Of a DNA stretch of 64,000 nt, positions 1 to 10,567 are shown one piece after another. Each line of letters starts with the position of its first letter. Within the stretch, counting starts at the first letter, position 1. Location: positions 248,001 through 312,000 of the forward strand of contig NDFF03000400.1 in assembly GCA_002150815.3 (NCBI GenBank). Direction: 5' to 3'. Position numbers and translations under genes: made by a program. A model generated the notes under the pieces. The model saw only the letters and a program-made list of their open reading frames with translations, did no database searches and had not been told where the DNA came from. Source of the DNA: Grammothele lineata (taxonomy: Eukaryota > Basidiomycota > Agaricomycetes > Polyporales > Polyporaceae).

Positions 1-639
1 TCGGAGTGCGCCTGCGGCTGCGGCCTGATCACCTGGCCCGAGAAATTCAAGCCGACGACGGACCTTGCGCTTCGGCCCACGCCGCCGACACCCTCGCTCA
101 GCGGTCATGCCTTCCACAAGGGTGATCCGCTCGCCGTCATCGCCCCCGCGACTACCACCAAGGGCAAGGCCCGCGCAACGGAAGCCGATGACTCGATCTA
201 CGCGCTCAGCACGCGCCTCGCGGGCGCGCTCACCGAATACCTCGACATGCGCACCATGTTCGAACAGACAGGCAGAGACATGCAGGAGCTCTTCGACGCG
301 CTGGACGACCTAGCGCGGGCGGTCGAGCAGCAGGCCGACACGGTCTGGACGCAGAGCAAGTCGACTCTTGAGGTCGTGCGGGACAATATACGCTCACGCC
401 ACGACCGGGCGCGCTTGCGTGCGAAGGAGCTCCGGGGGATCGCAGAGGGGCTGTGGTCAACGGTGGGGGAGAAGGTACGTGGGCGTGTGTTGACAGCGAA
501 GGAGAACGCAAAGGTTGTGCGGGACAGCGTGAGGATCCGGCGCGAGGAGTCCTTCCGCGTCCGGCGCCAGGAGCGCAGGGAGCGCAGGTGGGAGCGGCAG
601 GTGGCTCGGCGGATGCGTCGTGCTGTGCCTGCTGAGTGA
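1..639 (+). CDS. C-terminal part of an unrecognised coiled-coil protein (5' end outside window)
   Basis: The frame is open from base 1 and stops with TGA at 637-639, so only the last 212 residues are present and the start lies upstream. The visible N-terminal stretch is Cys-rich and then Pro/Thr-rich. From about residue 60 the protein becomes helical and charged (EQTGRDMQELFDALDDLARA), and the last 60 residues are extremely Arg-rich (RVRRQERRERRWERQ). That pattern suggests a coiled coil followed by a basic tail that could bind nucleic acid, acidic protein or membrane. I do not recognise the family. The reading frame and GC-rich codon use make a real coding end likely; the function is unknown. 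Confidence 0.6.
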   Translation, partial: SECACGCGLITWPEKFKPTTDLALRPTPPTPSLSGHAFHKGDPLAVIAPATTTKGKARATEADDSIYALSTRLAGALTEYLDMRTMFEQTGRDMQELFDALDDLARAVEQQADTVWTQSKSTLEVVRDNIRSRHDRARLRAKELRGIAEGLWSTVGEKVRGRVLTAKENAKVVRDSVRIRREESFRVRRQERRERRWERQVARRMRRAVPAE

Positions 640-1151
640 AGGACGGCTCCTCTCGAGGCGTTCAACCGCTCCCAGCATACCCTTTCTTCAACGACGACTA
701 CGGACTACTCTTGTTACCCGGATTCTTTGTATCATGTTTTCTTCTTGGATCGGATCCCACACCACTACTCTTGTATGTATGTATGACTAGCATATGGTGG
801 AGAGTATCAGATGTAACAATATGATCATGCGTTGACGTTCCATCCTGCCTAGAAATGAGTGCATCTCGCCCATTCCTGACCGGAGCTCGAGTTGAGCGCC
901 TACGCGACGCGTCTTGAATGAGACGCGCACCACGTGACAGATTACGTCACGCGTCACCACTGCCTCCGCGGCGCCGCAGTCGATTGGCTGCTTCAAGGGA
1001 TCCCCTCTGCGAGTGGACAGAGAGTGGCCAGACTTGCTCACGGTCAAGTGCAGTGCCCGCGCCACCGTACTACTCCCTCCCACATCCCACCTCGAAAGCC
1101 TCCCTCGCTACCTCACCTAGTGGCACCCACGCCAGCCTTCAATAGCTAACG
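640..1151. other. Intergenic: 3' flank of the first gene and promoter of the next
   Basis: No convincing gene. It should hold the 3' UTR of the upstream gene (AT-rich around 690-830) and the promoter and 5' UTR of the gene starting at 1152. The last 80 bases are pyrimidine-rich, as is common just before fungal start codons. Confidence 0.5.
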
Positions 1152-2467
1152 ATGTACTCCTCACAACATTCATATGGCTCTCCGCCGCCTGAGCTGTCCA
1201 ACAACCCCTTCATCGACCACCCTGCCAACGCTATGGCCCGCTTCCCCGATATCACGGGCTCAGACAGCCCCGCCTCTTCTCAATATACATCCTGGCTTGG
1301 TAGTGGGCCCTCCACCTCTTCGCTGAACACCAATGTTTCGTCTCCATACGGCAATCCCGGACCGTTGTCACCCCAGAGTTACGGTGCGGGCGGCGGAACG
1401 TACCCGCAGAGCACAGGACAGTCGTGGAGTCAACAAGGCTCCAACTTCGGACAGCAGCAGTCGACAGGGTATGGCCAGCAGCAAAGCGCGTTCGCACCCC
1501 AGGCCCCGCAACGCCAGATGTCGGGCATGCCGTTCCAACCATCGAGCACGTTTGGGCAGCAACTCCAAGCGCACGTCAGCGGAGCGTACTCGGGCATGCC
1601 CCAGCAGATGCAACAGACACCTCAGTACACAGCGTACGGACAACAGCAACAGCAACCACAGTATGGGCAGCAGGGGCAGGGCTACGGGCAGCAGGGGTTC
1701 CAGGGCCAGCCGCAGCAACAGCAGCAATACCTCTCCGAGTTCGACCCCTACGGCATGCAGAACCAGGCCGGGCCTGGGATGGCGGGTACCCCCGGTGGAG
1801 TACAGAGCCCGGCGCCGGTGGGACAAGGAGGGTATAATTCGCCGCATCCGCGGGAGTACGTGCAGTCGCATAAAGCGGAGCTGGAGTCGTGGGACTCGTA
1901 CTCGTGGAAGCAGGTAAGTGTGCGCGCTGCACGGCCTCTTTGACATACACCCCTGCTGCGATGTTAAGGGGCCCAAGTACTAATGAATGATACCTTGCGC
2001 TTGTGTCCAGGTTCAGAACTGTTTCGACGACCTAAAGCGAGCCTGGGAGAACCGAAAAAGTGAACTCGAGGCGCGCTTGAAGGCGTTAGGAGGCGCAGGA
2101 CTCTTCAATAGTGGGGGCTACGGGGGAATGTACGGTAACCCGGCGCAACAGTACGCACAGATTGAGAATGTGAGCTCGTGTATTACTCTTACGTCAATAT
2201 TCTCGAGCACTAATATCGCTATTCGTCAGATGGCGAAGGAGGCTGCCTTGCATATCGGTACGGAACTGATTAGAAACCAGTGCGAGTGTTCACGATTTGC
2301 TTACATCTGCGTTCACAGACACCGTCGCGGCTGGGTCCTTCCAGATGCAAGAGGTGTTCTCGGGATACCGCCAGTCCGGCGATGTCGCGTCCAAACGCCG
2401 AGTGCGCGAAGCCATTAACGCTGCACTGACGAGTCTGCCAGACTGGCCCCAGCCCCTGCCATTCTGA
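1152..2467 (+). CDS. Gln/Gly/Tyr-rich protein with conserved helical C-terminus, unrecognised
   Basis: Four exons with matching phases: 1152-1913, 2011-2169, 2230-2257 and 2319-2467 (365 aa). The first ~210 residues are low-complexity, dominated by Q, G, S, P and Y with repeated GQQ and YGQQ units, and resemble prion-like or RNA-binding-protein disordered regions. From about residue 240 the composition changes to an ordered, charged helix (VQNCFDDLKRAWENRKSELE), and the C-terminal exon ends in TSLPDWPQPLPF. The third exon is only 28 nt, so simple ORF calling would miss it. I do not recognise a named family. An inference is that the Q-rich tail mediates condensation or transcriptional interactions while the C-terminal helices bind a partner. 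Confidence 0.7.
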
Positions 2468-4461
2468 TGACAATGACAATCAACTCTTCTCGTCAAGGAT
2501 ACACGATGTTTATTGCTTCTAGTATGGAAATGCCACGGTGTGTGGTAATCTCCCAGGGTAAGTGTGTATTTAGCGTGTCGGATAATGCTGCCGTGTATGT
2601 TTGCCCCAGTAGAATATTCCCGATGTATCACCATCCCCTTGAATTTGAGTACCGTTTAAACTGCCTAGGTATCCTTGGTCATGCACAGAATATGTGTAAA
2701 CACTCAGTAGAATGCGAAGAATGCGCTTGACTACTTCAGCCTGACAGATCGTAAGGAACAGCTAAAGTTAATGCAATGCAACGCCCCAATGGGGTGGTAG
2801 AAGCTCACGTTGTACATGCTCGGAGAAAGTGTCATAGTGCTGAACGTTGAACGACCTTAAGTACTGAAGTACCGAAGGGCCTGAACCTGGGACGTGGGAC
2901 TAACAGTTCTAATCGGATTGGTTATATTAGGGATGGGAACCGGTGAGCACGTATTTAGTACGCATGTAGCTGCCTCTCGCTGCACAGGATACTGAAGTTT
3001 TCTTGTGTTCGGTAGTCTCGTACCCAGCCGTGTTAACTCGCACCCCGCCACCGAGTGTTTTCTGCGGTAGTGGGCTGCGACTTAACGCGCCTGGGTACGA
3101 GACCAGTGTTCGGCGCCTCTTACATGCAGTGTTGAAACGTTTAACGATCTCCCGAAGAGTGTGACACACGACTCGCTAGTTGGCCGCTACCTTGAACTCG
3201 ATCCACTCTCGTCGCATCGCGCTCACAGCGCTGCTATCGATGATTCAAGCCTTATACGTCTATCCTTTACTCAAGATAGCAAGCGCAGATGTCAAGCGTA
3301 ACATCTCTTACAAATTTCTTTTGAAAGCGAAAGGCCTAGGCATGACACGTGTTCGATCATAGCCGTGAAGAAACCGGCCGCCGGACTACAAACATTCAAA
3401 CATTGAAATCCAACGTCGTGGTATACATATGGAGTAGTAGGGAAGTACGAGCATTGGTATTGGTGGATCACGACAGTGCGAAGGGCTCAGGCCGTTATCC
3501 TAACCAAGCCACCGCATAGTAGGGTATCTTGAAAACAAGCTGACGTGATTCTGTTTCCATGTTCCCGGATAGGTGTGCCACCTTCGCTATGCGGATGTAA
3601 CATGGCGTACAGTTGCTGTTGCGCGGCGACCAAAGTTGCACTCGCGCAGATGCTAGGTCAGTGCTCGGATCGGATGAAATCAGTCCCGTTAAGACTCATT
3701 TGACATACTTGCGAAAAATTTACGCCATGAAAAGACCAGGGTTCATGCATCGGACGTTACCGCGCGGAGCCTCGGGCGAAGATGGTCGACGTGGTATCGT
3801 CTGGCGGTGGTGGATACGGAAATCAGACAACAGACCACAACTGACAGCCCACGGCGGCTCGCCGACCGATAGCCTGACACAATACAATCCCATGCGCCTC
3901 CAATGAAATACTGCGGCACTAATTCTCCCTCTTTCGCAATGCCAGCAAGACGTACATGAGTGAGAATTGTGGTTCCATCATGTAACTTGGCTCTCATTCT
4001 TTGTGAGGAGCGCCGATCTCAAACATGATACAGCGCTTATGGTATTGATGAGAGACCCTATTGAGCCGTTCGACTCCCGACATTTCTCAAGTACCGTATA
4101 CTCAGTTCTCCCAAGGTTTGATGAGCTTGTGGTCCAGTATCCTATGCACTTACATCACTAGACATCGGTCTCGTCACTGAACGGCCTCCCAACTAGCCCA
4201 GAAGAAGCATCCGAACCTGTGCTCCGAGACAGATACTCACACGTTGAGCGCAATGCTGACCCCGCCGACGCCCAGGAACCCAGATACAGCGCATGTTGCC
4301 CTGTCCCAGCAAGGGATAGCAATTGATTCTTAGCGAACGCTTGAGCCTACATATGCGCCACGAGGGCCCATCTTGGTGAGTACCACTCTCTTTCGTTCAC
4401 CTCCGCCGTTCTTTGATCCATATTTCTTTTCCGGTTCATCCACTGCTGGGTTCCTCCCAGC
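2468..4461. other. 2-kb intergenic region with a long hairpin, otherwise no gene
   Basis: I found no open frame with coding character and splice support. It is relatively AT-rich and contains a long imperfect inverted repeat at 3015-3103 (listed separately). On the minus strand a short stretch near 4251-4308 is flanked by splice-like AG and GT dinucleotides and encodes a hydrophobic peptide, which may be an exon remnant but is too short to call. The right end is the promoter of the first sedolisin gene. Confidence 0.5.
3015..3103. repeat. Long imperfect inverted repeat (hairpin)
   Basis: A left arm from 3015 (GTCTCGTACCCAG...) is matched by the reverse complement of an arm ending at 3103 (...CTGGGTACGAGAC). 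The pairing continues inward for nearly 38 bases with about six mismatches and leaves a loop of roughly ten bases near 3055-3063. It lies outside any gene model. It may be a fold-back (MITE-like) element remnant or a structured transcript; terminal duplications were not evident. Confidence 0.65.
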
Positions 4462-6679
4462 ATGTTACCCACCGCTCTGTTCTCTTTCGCGCTCATTTGG
4501 CTCGCTCATGGCAGGCCTAATACGATGCGCTCAACTCTCGACGTTCATTCCACCCTCGACGCCCTTTCCGCCCTCGACGTCCGTTCCGCCCTCGACGCGC
4601 CTCCGCCTGGTTTCAAAGAAGCGGGAGTGGGGTCCCAGAGTTCACAGTCACTCCGCCTGACAATCGGTTTATCTCGGAGCAATATCACAGGCCTCAGAGA
4701 TGCCCTCATGGACGTAAGTGATCCTGATAGTCCCAACTACGGTAATTACTGGTCTCAGGACAAGGTACGCCTATATATTCAACTTTTGTTATCGAACTGC
4801 ACGCTCAATCCATGTAGATTCGAGATCACGTTGCCCCCACGCCTGAAACGGCTCAGGCCGTCGACGATTGGCTCAATGAGCATGACATCACGCCCGTGTC
4901 GACATCAGGCAGCCGCGACACACTCACTGTTTATGTTTCCGTGGGGAAAGCCAACACGCTCCTGAATGCGGACTACAGACTATACATCCACGAGGCCTCC
5001 AACACTGAGATGCTCCGCACACTGTTTTGGTCTCTTCCTGCGTCTTTAAAAGAACATATATCATTCGTTTATCCGACTTCGCAGTGCGTTCAATCATAGC
5101 CCATGCAATCCTGAAGTAGTGTCAATGCTGATTGTACAACAGGTTCATCCCTCCTGCCTCTGGCTCCCCCTCTGTGGAAATCACGGGGAGCATTATCGAG
5201 GGGGATGTGACGGGCTCAAACTCACTTTCTAGTCGGGCCAGCGTTCCCGCCGCGTGTGCTAAATCAGTCAATCCCGCCTGTTTACAAGCTCTGTATCGCA
5301 TCCCAACCACGCCTGCATCGTCCTCTCCCCCGAATGCGCTCTTCGTCAGCGGGTTCAAGCAGCAGGTTGCTAGTCAAAAAGATCTTACCGTAAGAGACGT
5401 TTTACAAGGGTTTTACCCCTATTTTGGCTCAGCACATTGGCGTAGGCGTTCCTTAAGACTAAGCGCCCCGACTTGAAGACGGGGAAGTTCAAAGTTGACT
5501 CAGTGGACGGCGGGAGCAACGACGGGCAGGGTACTGAAGAAGCGGTATATTTTTCTGTGTTTTTGTATGAACCACAATCTGTCCTCATCCCACGGGTATG
5601 TTCACAGAATCTCGACATCCAATACACGGTCGGACTTGCGACAAACGTGTCCACAACGTTCGTTACCGTCGGGAAAGACAACGAATTCCAAGGTTTCATA
5701 GACATGCTGGATCGATTGAGGGATCAGAAAGGTGGAGCGCCGCTAGTCATCACGACTAGCTACGGGTTTGACGAGACTGCAATCACACACGACAATATGG
5801 ATATGGCTCAGTCAGTAACCCTCGATCATTTCACTTGGATCCGATTTGACCCATTCGATAGGAATCTTTGTGATTCTATCATGCAGATCACTATGCGCGG
5901 TTCGACCGTGCTCTTTGCATCTGGAGACGGCGGTGTCGCCGGCACCCAGCAAAAGCATACCTGCACTGATTTCGTACCGACTTTCCCCTCAGGATGTCCC
6001 TAGTGCGTGCTCTGGACGTTCTCACTCTGCTTCGATCTCTGATCGCCGTTTCTATATGCATTCTGGCCGTCGCCTCAGCCTGCCCTCTGTTGGCGGAACT
6101 CAAGGCATTCATCCCGAAATCGCCGCGCCCATCTCGTCCGGTGGCTTTTCGAAAGTCTTCCCACAACCCAAATGGCAAGCCAAGGCCGTCGCCGCTTATC
6201 TCAACACGCCCGGAGTCGCTTCCCTCAACGGACGATTCCATCGCACGGGGCGCGCGTACCCAGACGTCTCCGCACAAGCGATGCACCTCGAGTACACCAT
6301 CGACGGTAAGATCAAAACGACTTCGGGCACGAGCGGTAGTAGTCCCATCTTCGCCAGCGTCATTGCGCTCATCAACGACGCGCGGCTCGCGAAACGGATG
6401 GGCCCCGTTGGGTTCTTGAACCCCACGTTGTATACGGAGAAGGGCACAAAGGCGCTGAACGATATCACCCGTGGCCAGAACCCGGGCTGTGGGACGAACG
6501 GGTTCCCAGCGGTTAAGGGATGGGATCCGGTAAATAGCGTCTTCGCCGCGTTAGTACGGTGGAGTGGCATAGGCTGACGCGCAATCTTCTTGGATTTGCA
6601 GGTCACAGGTTTGGGATCGCCTGACTACAAGAATCTCTTGAAGCTTTTCTTGAAGACGAAAGCGGTGGCGGAGGACTAG
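4462..6679 (+). CDS. Sedolisin (S53) acid serine protease, secreted
   Basis: Eight exons with consistent phases: 4462-4764, 4818-5083, 5143-5389, 5446-5544, 5608-5810, 5862-6002, 6079-6529 and 6602-6679 (595 aa). The start was chosen because it gives a signal peptide (MLPTALFSFALIWLAHG). Residues ~60-190 form the Pro-kumamolisin activation domain (DPDSPNYGNYWSQDK). The catalytic domain carries the S53 Glu and Asp (EEANLDIQYT), the oxyanion Asp (SGDGGV) and the Ser motif in the form SGTSGSSP, where the family norm is SGTSAS. A C-terminal calcium-site-like segment (NDITRGQNPGCGTNGF) is present. It would cleave proteins at low pH in the cell wall or medium, like fungal tripeptidyl peptidases. 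It is convergent with a second sedolisin 237 bp downstream. Confidence 0.9.
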
Positions 6680-6916
6680 CACAGATAGCAGAGCGACTCG
6701 GCTTGACAATCTTCCGAACTTGTAGATACCAGACTGTGGGTTCAGCGAGAAATCGCAAAACGATCAAGCGTACTAGTTCTCAATGATTTGGTTAACAAGG
6801 TAGCGAACGTGATACATTATAATAGTGCGGTCATAATCTAGTCTTCAGAAATTGTAACGTCAGTGCCAAGAGCGAAAGTAGAAACAAGAAGGCCCGACAA
6901 CAGTACCATACAATAC

Positions 6917-9220
6917 TCATGGGAGCGACAAGAACCGGTTGAGCATCTTCTGGAAGTCGACAGTGCCGAGGCCAGTGACAGGATCCCACCCCGTCGCGGC
7001 AGGGAATCCTTTCGTCCCACAGCCAAAGCTCGTTCCATTGGTAATGTCGTGATATATACCCGCAAACATGTGCGAATAGAGCTGAATCGCGCGATAAGGT
7101 CAGCCACCGCCTAAGTATGACGGAAGACAGGTGACCTACCGCTGGGTTAATGAAACCAACCGGGCCTTTGCCCACCGAAATCCGCGCGTCGTTCACAGCA
7201 GCAATCATCGCCGCGAAGATCGGCGCGGACGCGGAGGTGCCGCCGCTCTTCGTCACGGCTCCGTCGTCGGCCGTGACGGTATTCCACCCGTTTGCTGCGA
7301 CGTCGGGAATCGCACGTCCGGACGCGTTGAAAAGGCCCTTCGAGTAGCTAGGGGTGTTGTTCTTGAGGTACTTGGTTACCACGCGGTTTTGCCATGCCGG
7401 ACGTAGGAAGAGGTCCGAGAAGCCGCTACCCGAAGCAAAGAAAGAGGTGGCGGACTCGGGATCTGCTACCTGCAACGATCGGGAGATCAGGGTCGGCTCA
7501 AGTATGGGCGGTATGGGCGGTATAAGGTGTTATGATATAACATACCGTCTTTCCAGAGTCGACCTGGGTAGAACCCACAGAAGTCACGTATGGACACGAC
7601 GCCGGGAATTGCAGAACCCAAAGGCCCCCGTCGGCGGAGGTCTTCCCACTGCCATCTGCGAGCGGGCACTGGCCATGGAACCCAGATGCTATGCCATTGT
7701 CACCGGAGGATATAATGAAGGTCATGCCCATAAGGCTAAGCTAAACGATGGGGTGATGTGTAAGTTGTTGAGGCAGGGTTGTACGTACGAAAACGCGAGT
7801 GCGTACCTTTCCAAACTCTGCGCAAGCCTGCTGCTGGATCGCAGGATCTTCGTAGAACCCATACGACACAGAGACTACGTATGCGGGCGGCTTGTTCCCG
7901 CAATCCAGCTCGTCACCATACAGCGTGGAGTTGATGAAGTCGCAGGCCGATCCGTCGATCCCGGCGAGGAGAAGATTCCAGGCGTCATCAATTTGGCCTC
8001 CTAGCTGATACAGCATGACCTCCTGAGTCTTTCCGAGGAGGCCCATGACGAGTTGAAAGTCCATGTTGGACTCCCCACTGGGGTCACCGATAAGACCGAT
8101 TTCGGAGAAGTTCGTGTGCCCTATCCATTTCGACGAAAACGGACATTAGCTACGAGATATCCAGAAGAAACGAAGCACCAACCTCCGTCGAAGTCGTACT
8201 CGGTGGGTCTTTGGCCAACTTGCTCGGGGGAGAACTGCTGAAAGAATAGGTCCATGTCGGATGGAATGTAGGTTTGGTCGCCAATTTCCACTATAACATT
8301 TGCCATCGGACGCGCTCAGTGGGCTTGTCAGGGCTTGAACCAAATAGACTCACCAACAGCAACAGTGTTCTGATCCGGGTTGACGAGCGTATAGTTGAAG
8401 TTGTACAACGCTCGAAGGCACTCCAAGGTAACGAACTCATCGCAATTATCTGTCCCAGAAGCCTGGATCGATAGCTAATGAAAAAGAGCATGAGCACTAA
8501 GGTCCTGTCCAGCCATGTAGATTCCGCAATCGTGAAACGCACCCCCGCTGTTACTGGGTTCTTGACGCGACCGCCTCCTGGCCTCCTCGACTTGCCACTT
8601 GTGGTGGACGCACCGGCGCGCTTCGTAAGAGCCTGGCGCGCGTTCGCCCTGCCCCCATCAAAGTGGACGGTGGGCGTCACGAGCTCGACGTGAGCCGAAA
8701 CGTGTTCAGGGAGGTGGTACCCGTGGTGGCAGGCGACCCGCTCCTCGCCGCTCTCGTGCTCGTACACATAGTATTCCGCCGCGAAGAGCCGCTCGGCCTC
8801 GGCGACGCTCGCGTTCAAGTGAAGGTGCGCGCCGTCCTTGCTGAAACGCGTCCGCGACCAGTCGAGACCGTCGTTCGCCAGCCACGAGCGCACGACGTCG
8901 ACGGATTCCTCCGAGGGTCGGAACGTCTGGGCAACGCGGGCAGGGGTCCAATGCTGGCCATAATTGGGCGATTCGGGGTGCGAGATGTTGTATAGAAACT
9001 CGTCGAGGTTTTCGAGGTTGGACTGCCGAAGGGAAATCTTCAGTGGGAGGACGGCATCGGGATCCGCTCGACGGCGCAGGTTCCAGCCATATGGTACAGA
9101 ACTGCGACTTTCGTGAAGGACTCGACGGGAAAGCAGGGGTGAAGGAGACGAGCCCGAAACAGCAGAAAGGGCGCTGGCGAGGGAGATCAATAAATAAAGA
9201 GGAGAAGAACGGAAACGCAT
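6917..9220 (-). CDS. Sedolisin (S53) acid serine protease, secreted, second copy
   Basis: Seven exons on the minus strand: 9220-8543, 8462-8354, 8290-8183, 8120-7807, 7740-7546, 7469-7140 and 7081-6917 (632 aa). A signal peptide is followed by the activation prodomain (HPESPNYGQHWTPARVAQTF) and the linker GTDNCDEFVTLECLRALYN typical of tripeptidyl-peptidase-like sedolisins. Catalytic Glu and Asp lie in SGESNMDFQ, the oxyanion Asp in SSGDNG, and Ser in GGTSASAP. The calcium-site region (HDITNGTSFGCGTKGF) is complete. The protein differs strongly from the neighbouring sedolisin in sequence and exon layout, so the pair is not a recent tandem duplicate. Expected role: extracellular acid proteolysis for nitrogen acquisition. 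Confidence 0.92.
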
Positions 9221-9316
9221 GACGGGTGCGGCAGAGAAATGTGAAGTAGACAGCCGTCCTACAAAGAGGAAAGAATGGTCGGTGGGGCGTCAGATATGCA
9301 GCACATGTGCTCGAGG

Positions 9317-9323
9317 TATATAT
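9317..9323 (-). promoter_or_regulatory. TATA-like element upstream of the second sedolisin
   Basis: A TATATAT run lies about 97 bases upstream of the ATG at 9220, on the transcribed side of a short leader. Its position fits a core promoter of a regulated secreted-enzyme gene. This is inference from position only. Confidence 0.4.
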
Positions 9324-9644
9324 CATGTCGAGGGGTGGTACGGCGAGCCACCTGTATTTGCAAAGTTGTCGGGCTCAGGGCGTCAGGGTTAGCTCGAACT
9401 CCCGGACTCGGGTGCATCTTCAATAGCCGGACCTCTGTATGATGATCATGGCCGGTCGAGTGCATGTCTTTGCCATTCGGCCTTTCGTGCTCATTGTCTT
9501 CAATCAAGTCGTTGGAAGACACCACTGCGTCTGGAAGATTGGCTGCTGAATATGAGCATGAACTTGAAGGTCCTGCTCTGGGGCCTACCTAAAGTCGAAG
9601 AAAGCATGCACTTCCAAGCCCGAGCGTCCCGCTAGGGCGAAGCT

Positions 9645-9793
9645 TCATCTGACAGGCGTAACCCTCGGCATCGGTAGCGATTTCGATGGCGCCGCGAAGC
9701 TGGAATTATTGGGCGCGCGCAGTGCAATGTCGAGCGGGCTCTTGCCGGCCGTTACACAGCAACCGTGCCTAAATGCTCTGAGCACGTTGACTA
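9645..9793 (-). pseudogene. Possible ankyrin-repeat gene remnant
   Basis: On the minus strand one frame reads IVNVLRAFRHG, then TAGKSPLDIALRAP, and stops at TGA (9645-9647). The second part resembles the TPLHLA core of an ankyrin repeat. No start, no second repeat and no supporting exon were found, so this is at best the last exon or a relic of a longer gene. Confidence 0.25.
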
Positions 9794-10567
9794 TAATTTG
9801 ATCAAGACAACTCGTAGACATACCTCATAGCACGCGAATCATGACAACCCGGGCTGGCGACAGCCTCTACGAGTAGTCCAAAGCCTCTCTACGACAGTGA
9901 CCCAGTCCACCTGAACGACACCCCATGAGCAATACCCGGGCCAACCGTCTCTCCCAGGTATCCGAAGGGACGCGTTTTGACAAATAACCGGGACATTGAT
10001 ATTGAGCGCAGGCGCCGCCCGCCCATGCCTTCGTTATACACAGACATTTCGTTGATGCGCCAGCTGGCAGCGTTGTTGGGCGCGCTTCTGGGCGCGCAGA
10101 TTGGTACAGAGGGGCGAGCCCGAGCCCAATTGCTGTGAGGTCGGCGGTACAGCTGTGGTTTTTCTGGCGGTGCCGATCTAGGCCGCGATACGGTCTAAGG
10201 CTGGACCGGTCAGTGTGTGAGGACGAGCGGGATTGATTCGAAGTGGCAAGAAAGTGGACGACTTCCAAATGTTGCAATTGTTGCAGATTACGTTCAAGTC
10301 TCGTGTGGCTGTGATCCAGCCACGCAACCACGCAACAGGCGGCGAGCGCTTGGACTTCTGTTCCTCCGCCTCAGTCGGAGACTCTAATTCATGTAGCGAC
10401 ATGGTGAAAATGCATTGTAGAACCATAAAAGTAACTAGAGCCACGTAGAACTGAGCTAAAATCCATCTGAGATACAACAAACAACGACTGTCTAGAATAC
10501 AACCGACAAAGATGTGGAGAGATGGTCCAGTGACGCTGCCTCGGACTTTGGCTGTATGCAGTGACAA

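Larger units (their letters stand above)
9221..10567. other. Intergenic, mostly featureless, with an ankyrin-like scrap
   Basis: Promoter of the sedolisin on the left and 3' flank of the coiled-coil gene on the right. The only protein-like signal is the short minus-strand piece at 9645-9793, listed separately. Other open frames here lack splice support and coding character. Confidence 0.45.

Noticed and set aside
3440..3540. tRNA-like stretch on the minus strand (TGGCTTGGTTAGGAT, GGCCTGAGCC)
   Set aside because: It has an A-box-like segment and a short stem, but no proper B box, acceptor stem or anticodon arm could be built. At most a tRNA-derived relic.
4251..4308. Exon-like hydrophobic segment on the minus strand (CAVSGFLGVGGVSIALNV)
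   Set aside because: Flanked by splice-like dinucleotides but no neighbouring exon continues it. Too short to support a gene.
4462..9220. Recent tandem or inverted duplication explaining the two sedolisins
   Set aside because: The proteins differ widely in sequence, length (595 and 632 aa) and intron positions, and no matching nucleotide tracts were seen.
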